Shown here one piece after another: positions 34,309 to 43,575 of a stretch of 64,000 nucleotides of DNA. Numbering within the stretch: the first letter of the stretch is position 1; each line of letters starts with the position of its first letter. The stretch covers positions 124,001 through 188,000 of the forward strand of contig JAMPEJ010000003.1 in the NCBI GenBank assembly GCA_023665205.1, given 5' to 3'. This DNA comes from Corallococcus sp. (lineage in GTDB: Bacteria > Bacillota > Clostridia > Christensenellales > CAG-314). The translations under genes were made by a program, and so were the position numbers. The notes beneath the pieces are model-generated. The model did not search any database. It saw only the letters and a list, made by a program, of their open reading frames with translations, and was not told the DNA's origin.

Positions 34309-37300
34309 TTAACGGGACCTGCGTTTTTTCAACACTATCAGCGCAACGGCTACGCCCGCGCCTATCGCAACAACCGTTCCAACTACGATACCGACGATAA
34401 GCCCCACTTTCGGACCGTCGGCATCCGACACGGGCGGTTTTTCCACGTCTTTGTAAACCGCCACGACGTCCGTGTCTTCCGAAAAAGTTACGGTCGTGCC
34501 TGCTTCTACTATTTCGCCGTTGACAAGCCAATGCAAAAATTCTTTATTCTCCGGCGTGTCGTCCGGAGCGGTAAGGCATATGGAAGCATTTATTTCGTAT
34601 TCGTACTCGAACAAAGCCAATGATCCTTTGACGTAACTCTTTACGGTGACGGTAACGATGTTTTTGGGCTGTTCCGTTTCGGAAATTTGCGCCACTACGG
34701 CTATTGCCGTAAACGGCTCAGTAACGGCGATTTGAGCCCCTGCGGCATACTTTACACCGTTTACTTCCCAATACAAAAACTCGTTGCCCACGTTTACTTT
34801 TGGCTTTGCAAAAGTATGCAACGCATTGTAACTGTAACTGAGTTCTTCCGTTTCGTTTTCCACTACAGTATCGTCGCCGGCAATAGGTCCCTTGTTAACT
34901 ACGGTGGTTACGGTAATTTTATTTTCCGTATTTATCTGCGCAAAAACCGCAACTATTTCGCTATCGCACGTTACGGTGTACGTAGAACCGACGTAATATT
35001 TTACTCCGTTTACAGACCAGTATTTAAGTTCTCTGCCCAACGAAGGTGCAACGGCATTCAAGTTTATAACAGCGCCGTTGGGATAAATTACGGTGTTTTC
35101 CGAATCCTCTATTACGGTTGTAACGTTCCAAGTGTCTGTGTAGACTGCTGTTGCCACGATATCGCGAGTTACCTTAACCGTTTGATTGGCTTGATACTTT
35201 TTACCCTCGATTTCCCAATGCGAAAATACCTTTCCGAAAACGACTTGAGGCGTAGGCAACGTTACGGAACCGCCGTATTCGTATTGAGAGGAATTTTCCA
35301 CGCCTTGAACTACGGTGACCACCGAGTGCAAACGCTTTATAACTGCGCTAAATTCCAAGTCGCGAGATATTTCCACGCCTTCCGCATAAGCGTAATAGTT
35401 GCCGTTTGAACAGTTCCAGCCGAATACGACTTCGCCGTCGGGCGTTTTCATGGGAAGATAATATACAACGTTTTGACGAAGTAAAAGCGTTTCGGAATAG
35501 GTATTGTAAACTAGTTTAACCTTGTAATAGTCCTTGACGCCGGCTACGACCGCAACGTTGCCGACAACAGATATTGTCTGTCCCACTTTGTAATCTTTGC
35601 CGTCAATAGTATATTGCTCGATATACTTGCCTTCGGGCAATTCGTCAAATCTCTCGGGCAAAGTGAAACTTCCCCAGTTTACCGAAGTTTCAAACGAACC
35701 CGAACCGTAATTTACAGTTATTAACGCTTGATTAGGATAAACCTTTACTCCTATGCCCTTTTCAAACTGAGCGTGACCGTTCAATATCTTGTACGATACG
35801 GCGGCATCCGTAATAATTTCCGCGCTCATACCAGTAACGCTTTCGCAAAGAACCAATCCGTCGGACGGAATGCTTTTGGAAAGGCGTATCTCGCATTCCG
35901 ACAAGTCGGGCAGACCGCTTTTTAACTCAAACACGGCCGGAGGCGAAGCTTTGGTATCGTATACCTTGTAGATAACCCCTGCGATCTTTCCGCCGTTCAA
36001 ACTTGTTTTTCCTCTGTACATATAAACTGCGTCGCCGAGGTTGGCCGTATTGTTGCGGACAGTACAATTGACAAGTTGTATATATCTTGACGTATTGTCT
36101 ATATCCGTATATACCCCTCCGCCGTTCGCTGTTGCAGTGTTGTCCGTAATACTTGCGCCGTACAGTTCAACGTTATTCTGCGTATAGATACCTCCGCCGT
36201 TTGCCGCGCGGTTGTCGCTGATTACAACTTGGGTGTAGCTGCCGTTTACCTTGTCTCTGTTGTGGAACGAAGAAGTTCCGGTATATTCCAACTCGCATAT
36301 TCCGCCGCCTTTTGACGAAGCGACGTTGCCGGTCAAAGCAAGTCCGCGTATGGCGATATTTGAACGCCCGTTAAGGAATATTCCTCCGCCGTCCGTAGCG
36401 CTGTTATTTTTGATAACGCAACCGTTAAGATACACTGCCGCAAGCGAATCGACATACAAACCGCCGCCGCGCGCAGTGGAAATATTGTTTTGCAAGGTTA
36501 CGTTGTTTAAGCTTATCGTACAACTTTTAACATATATGAGCGAACCGTTTTGTGCAAAGTCGTTGCCGTCCAAAATTATGGGCGAACTTGTAGCTACGGT
36601 ATTGTTATTGGTCTGCGTGCCGAAGAACGTATTGGCCGTTATATTGAACAGATGTCCGGCCGCGTTTTTCGTTATGGTTACGGCTTTGCCGTCCGTAAAC
36701 ACAGCGGGATCGGGAACGATAGAAAGTTGCTTGTTGATAACAATTCCTCCGTCTTTCAAGTCCTTCAACAAGTAAATCGTATCGCCGGCAACTGCGGCAG
36801 CTACCGCCTCTTTAAGCGAATCGTATTTAACTTCGCCTATTCTGCAAACGGCGGTCTGCTCGTCTGCGACGGGAGACACTTCTCTAGGATCGCCCGTGCA
36901 ATTGAACATTCTGTCGTAAGCGTAAACTTTGTATTTCGGCGTCACTCCTTCGCCGTAAGAATAGGAATCGGTGTAACTTGTGCCGTAAGTTACGCCCAAA
37001 ACCTGCCACTTGCCGTCGATATAACTTTGAACTTCGTAACAGAGATGAGACTCCGCATTTCGCGGCGACGGCAGCAACAGCGTATAACTGCCGGAAGAAC
37101 CCATTATGTCGCTGATTTCCACCGTTTGCGAAGAATCGTAGCAAGCGGCCCAACTGTCCGACAGCGTTCCGCCGTTAAGTTTAGCGTATCTGTATTGATC
37201 GTTATTTACGTACCAAAATTTTTTTCCGTCGGCCGTTATTCTGCCTTCAGCCTTGGCCGAATCCATCGCTTCCTTAAATTCGGCAGAGGTTTTTTCGTAA

Positions 37301-39927
37301 GAGAAACGGTTGCCCGAATTAAATTTGCCGCTTGTAAAGTAGAAGCCCCAGCGTTCGAAATATTCCGTCATATCCACGCCTGTCGCAAGGGAGGAGAAAT
37401 AACACAGTTTTTCCGTGCTGTCCGTAACGCTTGCACCCGACGTTTCAAAACAGTACAGCTGCTGTAAATTTGCCCAATAACCCGGATGCGCGCCCTCTAT
37501 TATCCACCAAAAATCGCAGTTGTCGTTGCCGTTGCCGTAATATTTACCGACCTTTGCGGAAAAGTCCGATGCGAGATTTTTGGAAACGTTGGAAACGTTT
37601 ATTCTGTCGTTAAAAGCGCCGTCCACCATATAGATGTTGAAAATTGCCCACATATTATTGGTAACTTCAGGAATTTTCATTCTGAAATTATCCAACATAT
37701 GACCGAATTCGTGAGCAAATGCCCAACCGAGAGTCCACTTTTGCACCATTGCGCCGAACGTCGCCGTATCTATAATACCGATATGTTCCGTATATGCAAA
37801 GGCGTACATACCGGCATAGGGCTGAACTATTCTGTAATTAGCCTTGATGAATTTGTTTTTTTCGTTGTAGTACGGTTTGTTCTCGTCAAATTCCACTCCG
37901 CCGAACGCAAGCGTGTCTACGGTATACTTTCTCCACTTGTCTAAATTGAATTGGGGCGAAGAACCGCCTTTTACGTAGGAATTATACGCAAGGGTCGCAG
38001 TACAGGACAAAATTGCGTTACCCGTCACCGCCTCGAAAGCGTCAACGGTTATGGACGAGTCGTTGGGATCGGTAAGACGCTCGTAAAAATCCGTTAATAT
38101 TACCCTGAACGTACCCTCGTCGTCTCCGTCGTGAAATACGGGATAAAGATATCCGCCCTCAATATATACCTTAACGTTGGAGGACTGCTGATCGCTCGTA
38201 TAAGGATTGATGATGTGTATGGGACCGCCGGCGGCAATTGCCTTGGTATAACTGCCGTTGGCTTTGAAATTGGGAAAGACTATCTCGTTTTTACCTTTGT
38301 GCAAAGTAAAAGTACGCATCCAACTGTTCCATGCGCCGTATATCTGCGTAAACGCAACGCTCGGTAGCGGATCGTCGTCCTCCGCGTCCACGTAAATCGT
38401 GATTGTTTCTCCCGTAGTGCCGCCGATTCCGATAACCTGCCTGTTGGTACCGAAACTGGACTGTTGCAAAGTGTTGCGGCAATAGTCCACTAAGTCGCCG
38501 TTTTGCTCTATCGTGTTTTTGGCATTTGGATCGGTAGAAAATTCTCTGTAAACGTCCTTTTTCATGGCGCCGGTCATAATTGCTTCCGCCCTGTCCAAAA
38601 TAGGCTTAAGGCTCTTTTCGTAACTGACGCTCTGCTTTGCCTCGGCACGCAGTTCGTTTAGTTTTTCTATGGTATATCCTTCTTTGATCTCATACTGAGC
38701 GTAATCGGTAAATATCCCGTTTACTTTATCTATCGTTTCCTGAATATTTGCGTCCGCAGACTTTATCAAAAACATTTCGGAACAGGCGACTATCGGCATA
38801 CCGTCGGCAATTTCGGAAAAAACGGTAACTTCTGCAAATTCCAAAACTAATTTTTTGCACGTCAACGGCTCGGGGAAAGCAAAGTCGGCATAACCCCAAT
38901 CGTTGCCGGGCGTTCCGGAAAAAGAAAATTTCCTTTCTGTGCCGTCTTCCCGAGTTGCCACCACGTTCAGCAAAGTGGGAAATCCGCTGAAATTGCGTTT
39001 GCCGTTTCGCGTGTAGTACGAACAGCCGAAAACTATGGAATCGATCGTTTGCTCTCTTTCCATAGTAAGCGTAACTTTATTTTGGAAGATTTCGGTATTA
39101 TACGACTCGGACTGCCAATAGGTTGAAGCGTTTTTATCAAAGGCATTGGCAACGTTTCCGCCGCCGTTAGCACGTATTTTCATTTCTTCGGCCGTTACGG
39201 AATTGGAAACAAGATAGTTTACGTTTCCGTGATTGCCGCTTGCTTTTACTGTCGGTTTGATCACGTCGTCAGACTTATAAAATGCGACGTCCATTGCGGC
39301 GGCAACCTTCGTTCCGCCAAACACGCCGGTATAGACGCTGACTTCCGCAAATTCCAGCTTGATCCTGTCGCAATCTACCGTTTCGGGCAAAGTAAATACT
39401 ACGTCCTCGGAAAAATCTTTTGCAGGCTCGCTCATACACGTGCCTACAAGGGTAAAATTGTCGTTACCGTTTGCAACGTATACGTTAAGCGTAGTGGGAT
39501 ATCCGCTGAAATAGCGGACGGGATCTCTGGAATAGTACGAACTTCTGTAACGGATGCTCTTTAACGGAAACGATTTGACGAAATTTACCGAAACGTAGTT
39601 TTGGAAAGTCTCGTCGTTTCCTTTTTCCGAAATCCAAAAAGTTTTGTCGTTGCCGTCGAACATTTTGTCAAGAGCGTAATTATCTCTTGCGCCGCCGTTA
39701 TTTGCATACGACTTGATTTCTGACGAGGCGACTTCATAAATACTTTTATACTGTGTGCCGGCGAACTGCGAACCGGCGTATTTTTGCAACGTCATATCTC
39801 CGCCGACAACGTTTGCCAATGCGGAATCTTTTTCGGCAGGCAAAGAAAGCGCCGCCGCAATTACAAGAAACATAGCCGTTACAAAACTTAAAAACCAAAG
39901 TAAAAAATTTCTTACTTTAGAATGCAT
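34309..39927 (-). CDS. Giant M60-like metallopeptidase surface protein
   Basis: 1872 residues, GGAGG before the ATG. Signal peptide (about 10-33), two discoidin-like (F5/8 type C) domains at about 65-215 and 245-395 (FDGNDKTFWIS; FDKNASTYWQS), a spacer, then the zinc motif HEFGH at 739-743 inside AHEFGHMLDNFRMKIPEVTNN as in M60/enhancin proteins. From about 1022 to 1300 a parallel beta-helix with GGGIYTQNN/GGGVYTD repeats is seen, then four or more InlB-like repeats (TVVQGVENSS, YWEVNG), and a C-terminal helix (about 1845-1867) with KKRRSR stop-transfer. Domain order suggests a mucin- or glycoprotein-binding protease on the cell surface. Confidence 0.85.
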   Translation of the reverse strand: MHSKVRNFLLWFLSFVTAMFLVIAAALSLPAEKDSALANVVGGDMTLQKYAGSQFAGTQYKSIYEVASSEIKSYANNGGARDNYALDKMFDGNDKTFWISEKGNDETFQNYVSVNFVKSFPLKSIRYRSSYYSRDPVRYFSGYPTTLNVYVANGNDNFTLVGTCMSEPAKDFSEDVVFTLPETVDCDRIKLEFAEVSVYTGVFGGTKVAAAMDVAFYKSDDVIKPTVKASGNHGNVNYLVSNSVTAEEMKIRANGGGNVANAFDKNASTYWQSESYNTEIFQNKVTLTMEREQTIDSIVFGCSYYTRNGKRNFSGFPTLLNVVATREDGTERKFSFSGTPGNDWGYADFAFPEPLTCKKLVLEFAEVTVFSEIADGMPIVACSEMFLIKSADANIQETIDKVNGIFTDYAQYEIKEGYTIEKLNELRAEAKQSVSYEKSLKPILDRAEAIMTGAMKKDVYREFSTDPNAKNTIEQNGDLVDYCRNTLQQSSFGTNRQVIGIGGTTGETITIYVDAEDDDPLPSVAFTQIYGAWNSWMRTFTLHKGKNEIVFPNFKANGSYTKAIAAGGPIHIINPYTSDQQSSNVKVYIEGGYLYPVFHDGDDEGTFRVILTDFYERLTDPNDSSITVDAFEAVTGNAILSCTATLAYNSYVKGGSSPQFNLDKWRKYTVDTLAFGGVEFDENKPYYNEKNKFIKANYRIVQPYAGMYAFAYTEHIGIIDTATFGAMVQKWTLGWAFAHEFGHMLDNFRMKIPEVTNNMWAIFNIYMVDGAFNDRINVSNVSKNLASDFSAKVGKYYGNGNDNCDFWWIIEGAHPGYWANLQQLYCFETSGASVTDSTEKLCYFSSLATGVDMTEYFERWGFYFTSGKFNSGNRFSYEKTSAEFKEAMDSAKAEGRITADGKKFWYVNNDQYRYAKLNGGTLSDSWAACYDSSQTVEISDIMGSSGSYTLLLPSPRNAESHLCYEVQSYIDGKWQVLGVTYGTSYTDSYSYGEGVTPKYKVYAYDRMFNCTGDPREVSPVADEQTAVCRIGEVKYDSLKEAVAAAVAGDTIYLLKDLKDGGIVINKQLSIVPDPAVFTDGKAVTITKNAAGHLFNITANTFFGTQTNNNTVATSSPIILDGNDFAQNGSLIYVKSCTISLNNVTLQNNISTARGGGLYVDSLAAVYLNGCVIKNNSATDGGGIFLNGRSNIAIRGLALTGNVASSKGGGICELEYTGTSSFHNRDKVNGSYTQVVISDNRAANGGGIYTQNNVELYGASITDNTATANGGGVYTDIDNTSRYIQLVNCTVRNNTANLGDAVYMYRGKTSLNGGKIAGVIYKVYDTKASPPAVFELKSGLPDLSECEIRLSKSIPSDGLVLCESVTGMSAEIITDAAVSYKILNGHAQFEKGIGVKVYPNQALITVNYGSGSFETSVNWGSFTLPERFDELPEGKYIEQYTIDGKDYKVGQTISVVGNVAVVAGVKDYYKVKLVYNTYSETLLLRQNVVYYLPMKTPDGEVVFGWNCSNGNYYAYAEGVEISRDLEFSAVIKRLHSVVTVVQGVENSSQYEYGGSVTLPTPQVVFGKVFSHWEIEGKKYQANQTVKVTRDIVATAVYTDTWNVTTVIEDSENTVIYPNGAVINLNAVAPSLGRELKYWSVNGVKYYVGSTYTVTCDSEIVAVFAQINTENKITVTTVVNKGPIAGDDTVVENETEELSYSYNALHTFAKPKVNVGNEFLYWEVNGVKYAAGAQIAVTEPFTAIAVVAQISETEQPKNIVTVTVKSYVKGSLALFEYEYEINASICLTAPDDTPENKEFLHWLVNGEIVEAGTTVTFSEDTDVVAVYKDVEKPPVSDADGPKVGLIVGIVVGTVVAIGAGVAVALIVLKKRRSR

Positions 39928-40316
39928 AACGTTCCTCCATAACTATGACTGTATATTTATAATTATATATAAAAAATCTCCATTCTGTCAAACTCCTTTT
40001 TACGGCGATTGCAAACGATTATAACGGCGTACAGATAAAATGAGGTTCTTAAGAGACTGCGCAAAGTTTTTTATGACGGCTATTACAACCGATGAATTTC
40101 GCTAAACTATCTTTGATACCGCGATTATTCAATTGATTTACACGGCACGATCGGCGAATTTATTGTAAGGTAGCAGTACGACGACGCAGAAAAAAGTTTT
40201 TTGCGTGCGACGCGGAATATAAAACGTATATTGGGCAATAATCTTTGCGGAAACAATAATATAAGGAGACGCGTGCGAAAAAAAGTTTCCGAATAAACGC
40301 GCGCAAACAAATTGCA
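39928..40316. other. Intergenic region between divergent genes
   Basis: 389 bases with the M60 gene promoter at 39962-39991. An AAGGAG followed by a seven-codon frame starting GTG (40276) precedes the CotF-like gene but is too short to call. Confidence 0.4.
39962..39991 (-). promoter_or_regulatory. Promoter of the giant M60-like gene
   Basis: Minus strand TTGACA (39986-39991), 18-base spacer, TATAAT (39962-39967). Confidence 0.75.
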
Positions 40317-40772
40317 ATGAAACTGAACCAAAAAGAATCGCAACTGATTACCGAACTGAAAACGCAGGAGCAACTTTGCGTGCAAAAGTACGATTTTTAC
40401 GCTACGCAGGCAAAAGATCCCGAATTGAAAAGTCTTTTTAAGAAAATCGCACGCTACGAACAGACGCATTACGACATGCTGGACAATCTGTCCAACGGAA
40501 TTATGCCGCAAATAAAACATAAGTCTCCGCTAGCCGTCAGTTACGAACCTAAAGCGACGCATACGGGAGACAAAACAAGCAAAGACTTTGACAAATTTTT
40601 GTGCACGGATATCATCGCAACGGAGAAATACGTGGCGACGGCGTACAACGACGACTTGTTCTACTTTGCATCTACCGACGTAAGAAACGTACTTAACGCC
40701 ATAATGACCGACGAACAAAACCATGCCGAAATGATTTGGAAATACAAAGTTGCCAATAAAATGACGGCTTAA
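40317..40772 (+). CDS. Spore coat protein CotF-like (ferritin-like helical bundle)
   Basis: 151 residues. It matches the Coat F pattern: QLITELKTQEQLCVQKYDFYA, then DPELKSLFKKIARYEQTHYDML, and in the second half IIATEKYVATAYND and MTDEQNHAEMIWKY, that is, paired ExxH/ E...H helices of a ferritin-like fold. CotF family proteins are found in spore coats; metal binding is possible. The upstream region has no strong ribosome binding site next to the ATG, and the promoter was not identified. Confidence 0.8.
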   Translation: MKLNQKESQLITELKTQEQLCVQKYDFYATQAKDPELKSLFKKIARYEQTHYDMLDNLSNGIMPQIKHKSPLAVSYEPKATHTGDKTSKDFDKFLCTDIIATEKYVATAYNDDLFYFASTDVRNVLNAIMTDEQNHAEMIWKYKVANKMTA

Positions 40773-40842
40773 ATGCAAATGCCTGGCAAACGTTGTCGAT
40801 CAAACGACGCAAATACTTTACAATGATGCCCAATAAATAAAA

Positions 40843-40888
40843 CGTCCGACTGCACTTGGAAAAATGCAATCGGGCGCTTTTTATTGTA
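40843..40888. terminator. Bidirectional terminator
   Basis: CGTCCGACTGCA / TGCAATCGGGCG dyad with T-rich tail for the CotF-like gene and A/T-rich tail on the other side for the convergent surface protein gene. Confidence 0.7.
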
Positions 40889-40915
40889 GAAAATTTATAC
40901 GACCGGACGCTGTCG

Positions 40916-42625
40916 TTATTCGTCCGACTTATCGTTGTTATCCGTCGTATCCGCATTCTTACCGGACTTAGTTTCATTGTTTGCCGTTTCCGCGTTTACG
41001 GAGCGGGCGTCTTCCGTTTCGGGCTTTTTGGGTTTGATGCAAAGAACAACTACAATGCCCACTGCGGAAAGTCCTGCAATTACGTACAGAATGATTTTCC
41101 ATACGTCGGTGCTGCTGACGGTTTTGTCTTCCGCATTTTTAACGAACAAATCCAACGTAGTAGTATCGCTTTCGTACAGTTGATCGTCAACCAAGGAATA
41201 TACAATCCTGTAAACAGGCTTGTTATCCGCCAATACGTCGCTTGCAAGCGGAGTAATGACGCCTGCGCTGGTTATGCAATTTTCGTAACCTTCTGCAACT
41301 TCCTCGCCTTTGACTAAAATAGGATCTTTGGTCCAATCGTTGGTCTTGGTATCCCACTTGTACACTTTGTAATTGACCGTTACGGAACCGTTATCGATGT
41401 AGCGGAGATTTGTTTTGATCGTGTAGTTAGCGTCTACCGTCAAACCGTTGTCGCGCGTGGAGATCATATCCGACGTAAGGCCGTTATTGTCTCTGTAAGC
41501 GGGAGCGGATGCATCGCCGAACCAAATATCGATACGGTCGGAACGGACTTCCGTACCTGCGTTATCCGTCAAAACCGTGCCGTTGCTGTCTTTTACGACA
41601 AAACGGAATACCCACCAACCGATACGGCTTGTGCTGCTTGTAGTACCGATAACGTTGATGTCAGTGCCGATTTCAACAGTATTCCAACTGGCAAAATCTT
41701 TGTAGTCTACCGTCGGCGTAGCGTATTGAACGTAAACTTTGTCCGATCCTTCGGCTACGGCAAACCTCTTGGCCGTGTCTCCGGTGGTAAACGTCGCGAC
41801 GTTATCGTCGCCTTTTTCGTAGTTGACTGAACCGAGCGACAAACCGTTGCGGGTCACAGCAACCTTTTTGGTAGTATCAAAAACCAACTTGACAGACTTG
41901 TCCGCAAGCGTGCCTTCCCATGTGCCCACGAATTTGTTATCGCTGTCGCTGCTTTCTGTTTTATTGAGAGTAGCCGTTTTTGTTATGCCGTTTTGTTCCC
42001 ACTCCACGCTCAACTCAGTGTCGGACGCAAGAGACGCCTTCCAATTACCGAACTTGAGGGTGTAGGAAATACCCTTGAATATACTTTCCACCTTGGCCTC
42101 GTCTGCAAGCCAATCGTAATCGAATTGGAAAGTTTCCGAAGCGCCTTGAACCTTGTCCACGTTTTTTACTTCGTCCAACTCGGCAAAGGTACTGTCAACG
42201 TATGCGATTTCGCGGCGGGCAAAAGTTTTGGTATACAATTCCACACGGGGATCGCCCTCGTTTTCGCCGGCTGTTGTGTCTTTGAAAGTCAACGTGTTTG
42301 CGGCAGAATCGTAAGTAACTTCCAACGTAACGTCGTCCTTATCAAACGTAGGCGTAAAAACTCCGGACACAAACGAATACTTGCCGGAGACGTTAGCAGT
42401 ACGCGTAGTTGTGGATTCTCCCGTCGTTTCTTTGTACTTTATGGTGCCGGAGAATTCCTTTTCCGTAACTTTGATACGGCTGCCGTCATCGTTTGCGGCG
42501 TCGTTTTCCGCCCAAGCGCCGACAAGATTAGGAGCGCTGCCGTCTGCTGCGAAAGCTACCGCCGAAACGGAAAATACGCTTACGCAAAGCACCAATGCTA
42601 TCAACAAACTTACTATCTTTTTCAC
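40916..42625 (-). CDS. Cell-surface protein with C-terminal anchor, unknown function
   Basis: 569 residues starting at GTG (42623-42625), which has GGAGG at the right distance; longer readings lack this. Signal peptide (1-27, VSAVAFAAD), several beta-rich modules resembling each other (WAENDAANDDGSRIKVTEKEFSGTIKY; WEGTLADKSVKLVFDTTKKVAV), possibly lipocalin-like repeats, a transmembrane helix near 510-530 and an Asp/Asn/Lys-rich tail of about 40 residues. No enzyme motif. Its promoter is strong (42704-42732), so an abundant product is likely. Confidence 0.6.
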   Translation of the reverse strand: MKKIVSLLIALVLCVSVFSVSAVAFAADGSAPNLVGAWAENDAANDDGSRIKVTEKEFSGTIKYKETTGESTTTRTANVSGKYSFVSGVFTPTFDKDDVTLEVTYDSAANTLTFKDTTAGENEGDPRVELYTKTFARREIAYVDSTFAELDEVKNVDKVQGASETFQFDYDWLADEAKVESIFKGISYTLKFGNWKASLASDTELSVEWEQNGITKTATLNKTESSDSDNKFVGTWEGTLADKSVKLVFDTTKKVAVTRNGLSLGSVNYEKGDDNVATFTTGDTAKRFAVAEGSDKVYVQYATPTVDYKDFASWNTVEIGTDINVIGTTSSTSRIGWWVFRFVVKDSNGTVLTDNAGTEVRSDRIDIWFGDASAPAYRDNNGLTSDMISTRDNGLTVDANYTIKTNLRYIDNGSVTVNYKVYKWDTKTNDWTKDPILVKGEEVAEGYENCITSAGVITPLASDVLADNKPVYRIVYSLVDDQLYESDTTTLDLFVKNAEDKTVSSTDVWKIILYVIAGLSAVGIVVVLCIKPKKPETEDARSVNAETANNETKSGKNADTTDNNDKSDE

Positions 42626-42703
42626 AATATTCCTCCGCACGGGTAAAACCCGTAATTGCGTTGCGGAACTATACTTTGGGCATAGTACCACATATATACG
42701 GAT

Positions 42704-42732
42704 ATTTTACCTTTTTTGAGTTTTGTTGTCAA
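42704..42732 (-). promoter_or_regulatory. Promoter of the surface protein gene
   Basis: Minus strand TTGACA (42727-42732), 17-base spacer, TAAAAT (42704-42709), about 80 bases before the GTG. Confidence 0.75.
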
Positions 42733-42967
42733 CGGTTTGCAAGCAAATAGACTGCGCTTTGCCTCAAAAGGCACGGTAAAACCACTTGCGCGCACAACAA
42801 ACTAACCTTTTGTTGAAAAAACGCATAGCATAAAACGTACAGACGCACCTTGCGGCCAAAAGGCTTTATACGGCGCAACCCGTCACTGAAAAGACAAGAA
42901 GTCGGCGACTGCTTAGCGTACCCGCATATCGGGCATACATACAAACCGCGCCGCGTTGGAGAAACGA

Positions 42968-43489
42968 ATGAATAACGTACTGTTTGTGATATTTACCGCC
43001 GTATGCGTTTCGATAGACAGTTTTATCGCGGGTTTTTCGCTTTCGCTAAACAAAAGAAAAAGCGTAACTCTGCCGATGACGGTTGCGGCAGTCACTTTTG
43101 TTATGTGCCTTATTGCCGGAGTTGCGGCAACGCTTTTGCACGGTGCGTTGCAGCAATACGGCAGTTTTATCGGCGCAAGTATTTTGATATGCTTGGGGAT
43201 CGCCAATTTGTTGAGGCGCAACTCGCAAACGCTGGAAAACGTTTCTTTTTTTCAATGTTTTGCAATCGGCTTCGGCGTAGGTTTGGACGGTGCGGCGGCT
43301 ACCCTATCGCTTGTGCTGCAAGGGATGGGCGACGCCTTGACGGTTTCGCTGATAGTAGCTTTAACGCACTTTTTTACCGTTTATTTGGGACAGCATATGG
43401 CAACGAAAAATATACCGGCAAAGCACGCCAATCTTTTTGCGGCGGCAACGTTTTTCGTGCTGGCTGCAATAAAACTTTTGGATATATAA
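42968..43489 (+). CDS. MntP/YtaF-like membrane transporter
   Basis: 173 residues, six helices, ATG with TTGGAG before it. AVCVSIDSFIAGFSLSL (helix 1) and FGVGLDGAAATLSL (helix 4) carry the paired Asp signature of the MntP manganese efflux family and of the sporulation protein YtaF. The protein is near the usual length of 180-190. Efflux of divalent metal is inferred. No yybP-ykoY riboswitch could be found upstream. Confidence 0.75.
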   Translation: MNNVLFVIFTAVCVSIDSFIAGFSLSLNKRKSVTLPMTVAAVTFVMCLIAGVAATLLHGALQQYGSFIGASILICLGIANLLRRNSQTLENVSFFQCFAIGFGVGLDGAAATLSLVLQGMGDALTVSLIVALTHFFTVYLGQHMATKNIPAKHANLFAAATFFVLAAIKLLDI

Positions 43490-43502
43490 ATCGCTAAAAC
43501 GC

Positions 43503-43542
43503 AAACAAAAAACGCTTAAAAAATTTCAAGCGTTTTTTATAG
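43503..43542. terminator. Bidirectional terminator
   Basis: AACGCTT / AAGCGTT hairpin with flanking A and T runs, serving the MntP-like gene and ileS. Confidence 0.7.
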
Positions 43543-43575
43543 TACAATTTGTCTTTTTCGTTGGAATACCCGAGC

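Noticed and set aside
42733..42967. Manganese (yybP-ykoY) riboswitch before the MntP-like gene
   Set aside because: Searched by eye for the conserved GGGGAGUA and GC-rich loops; not found.
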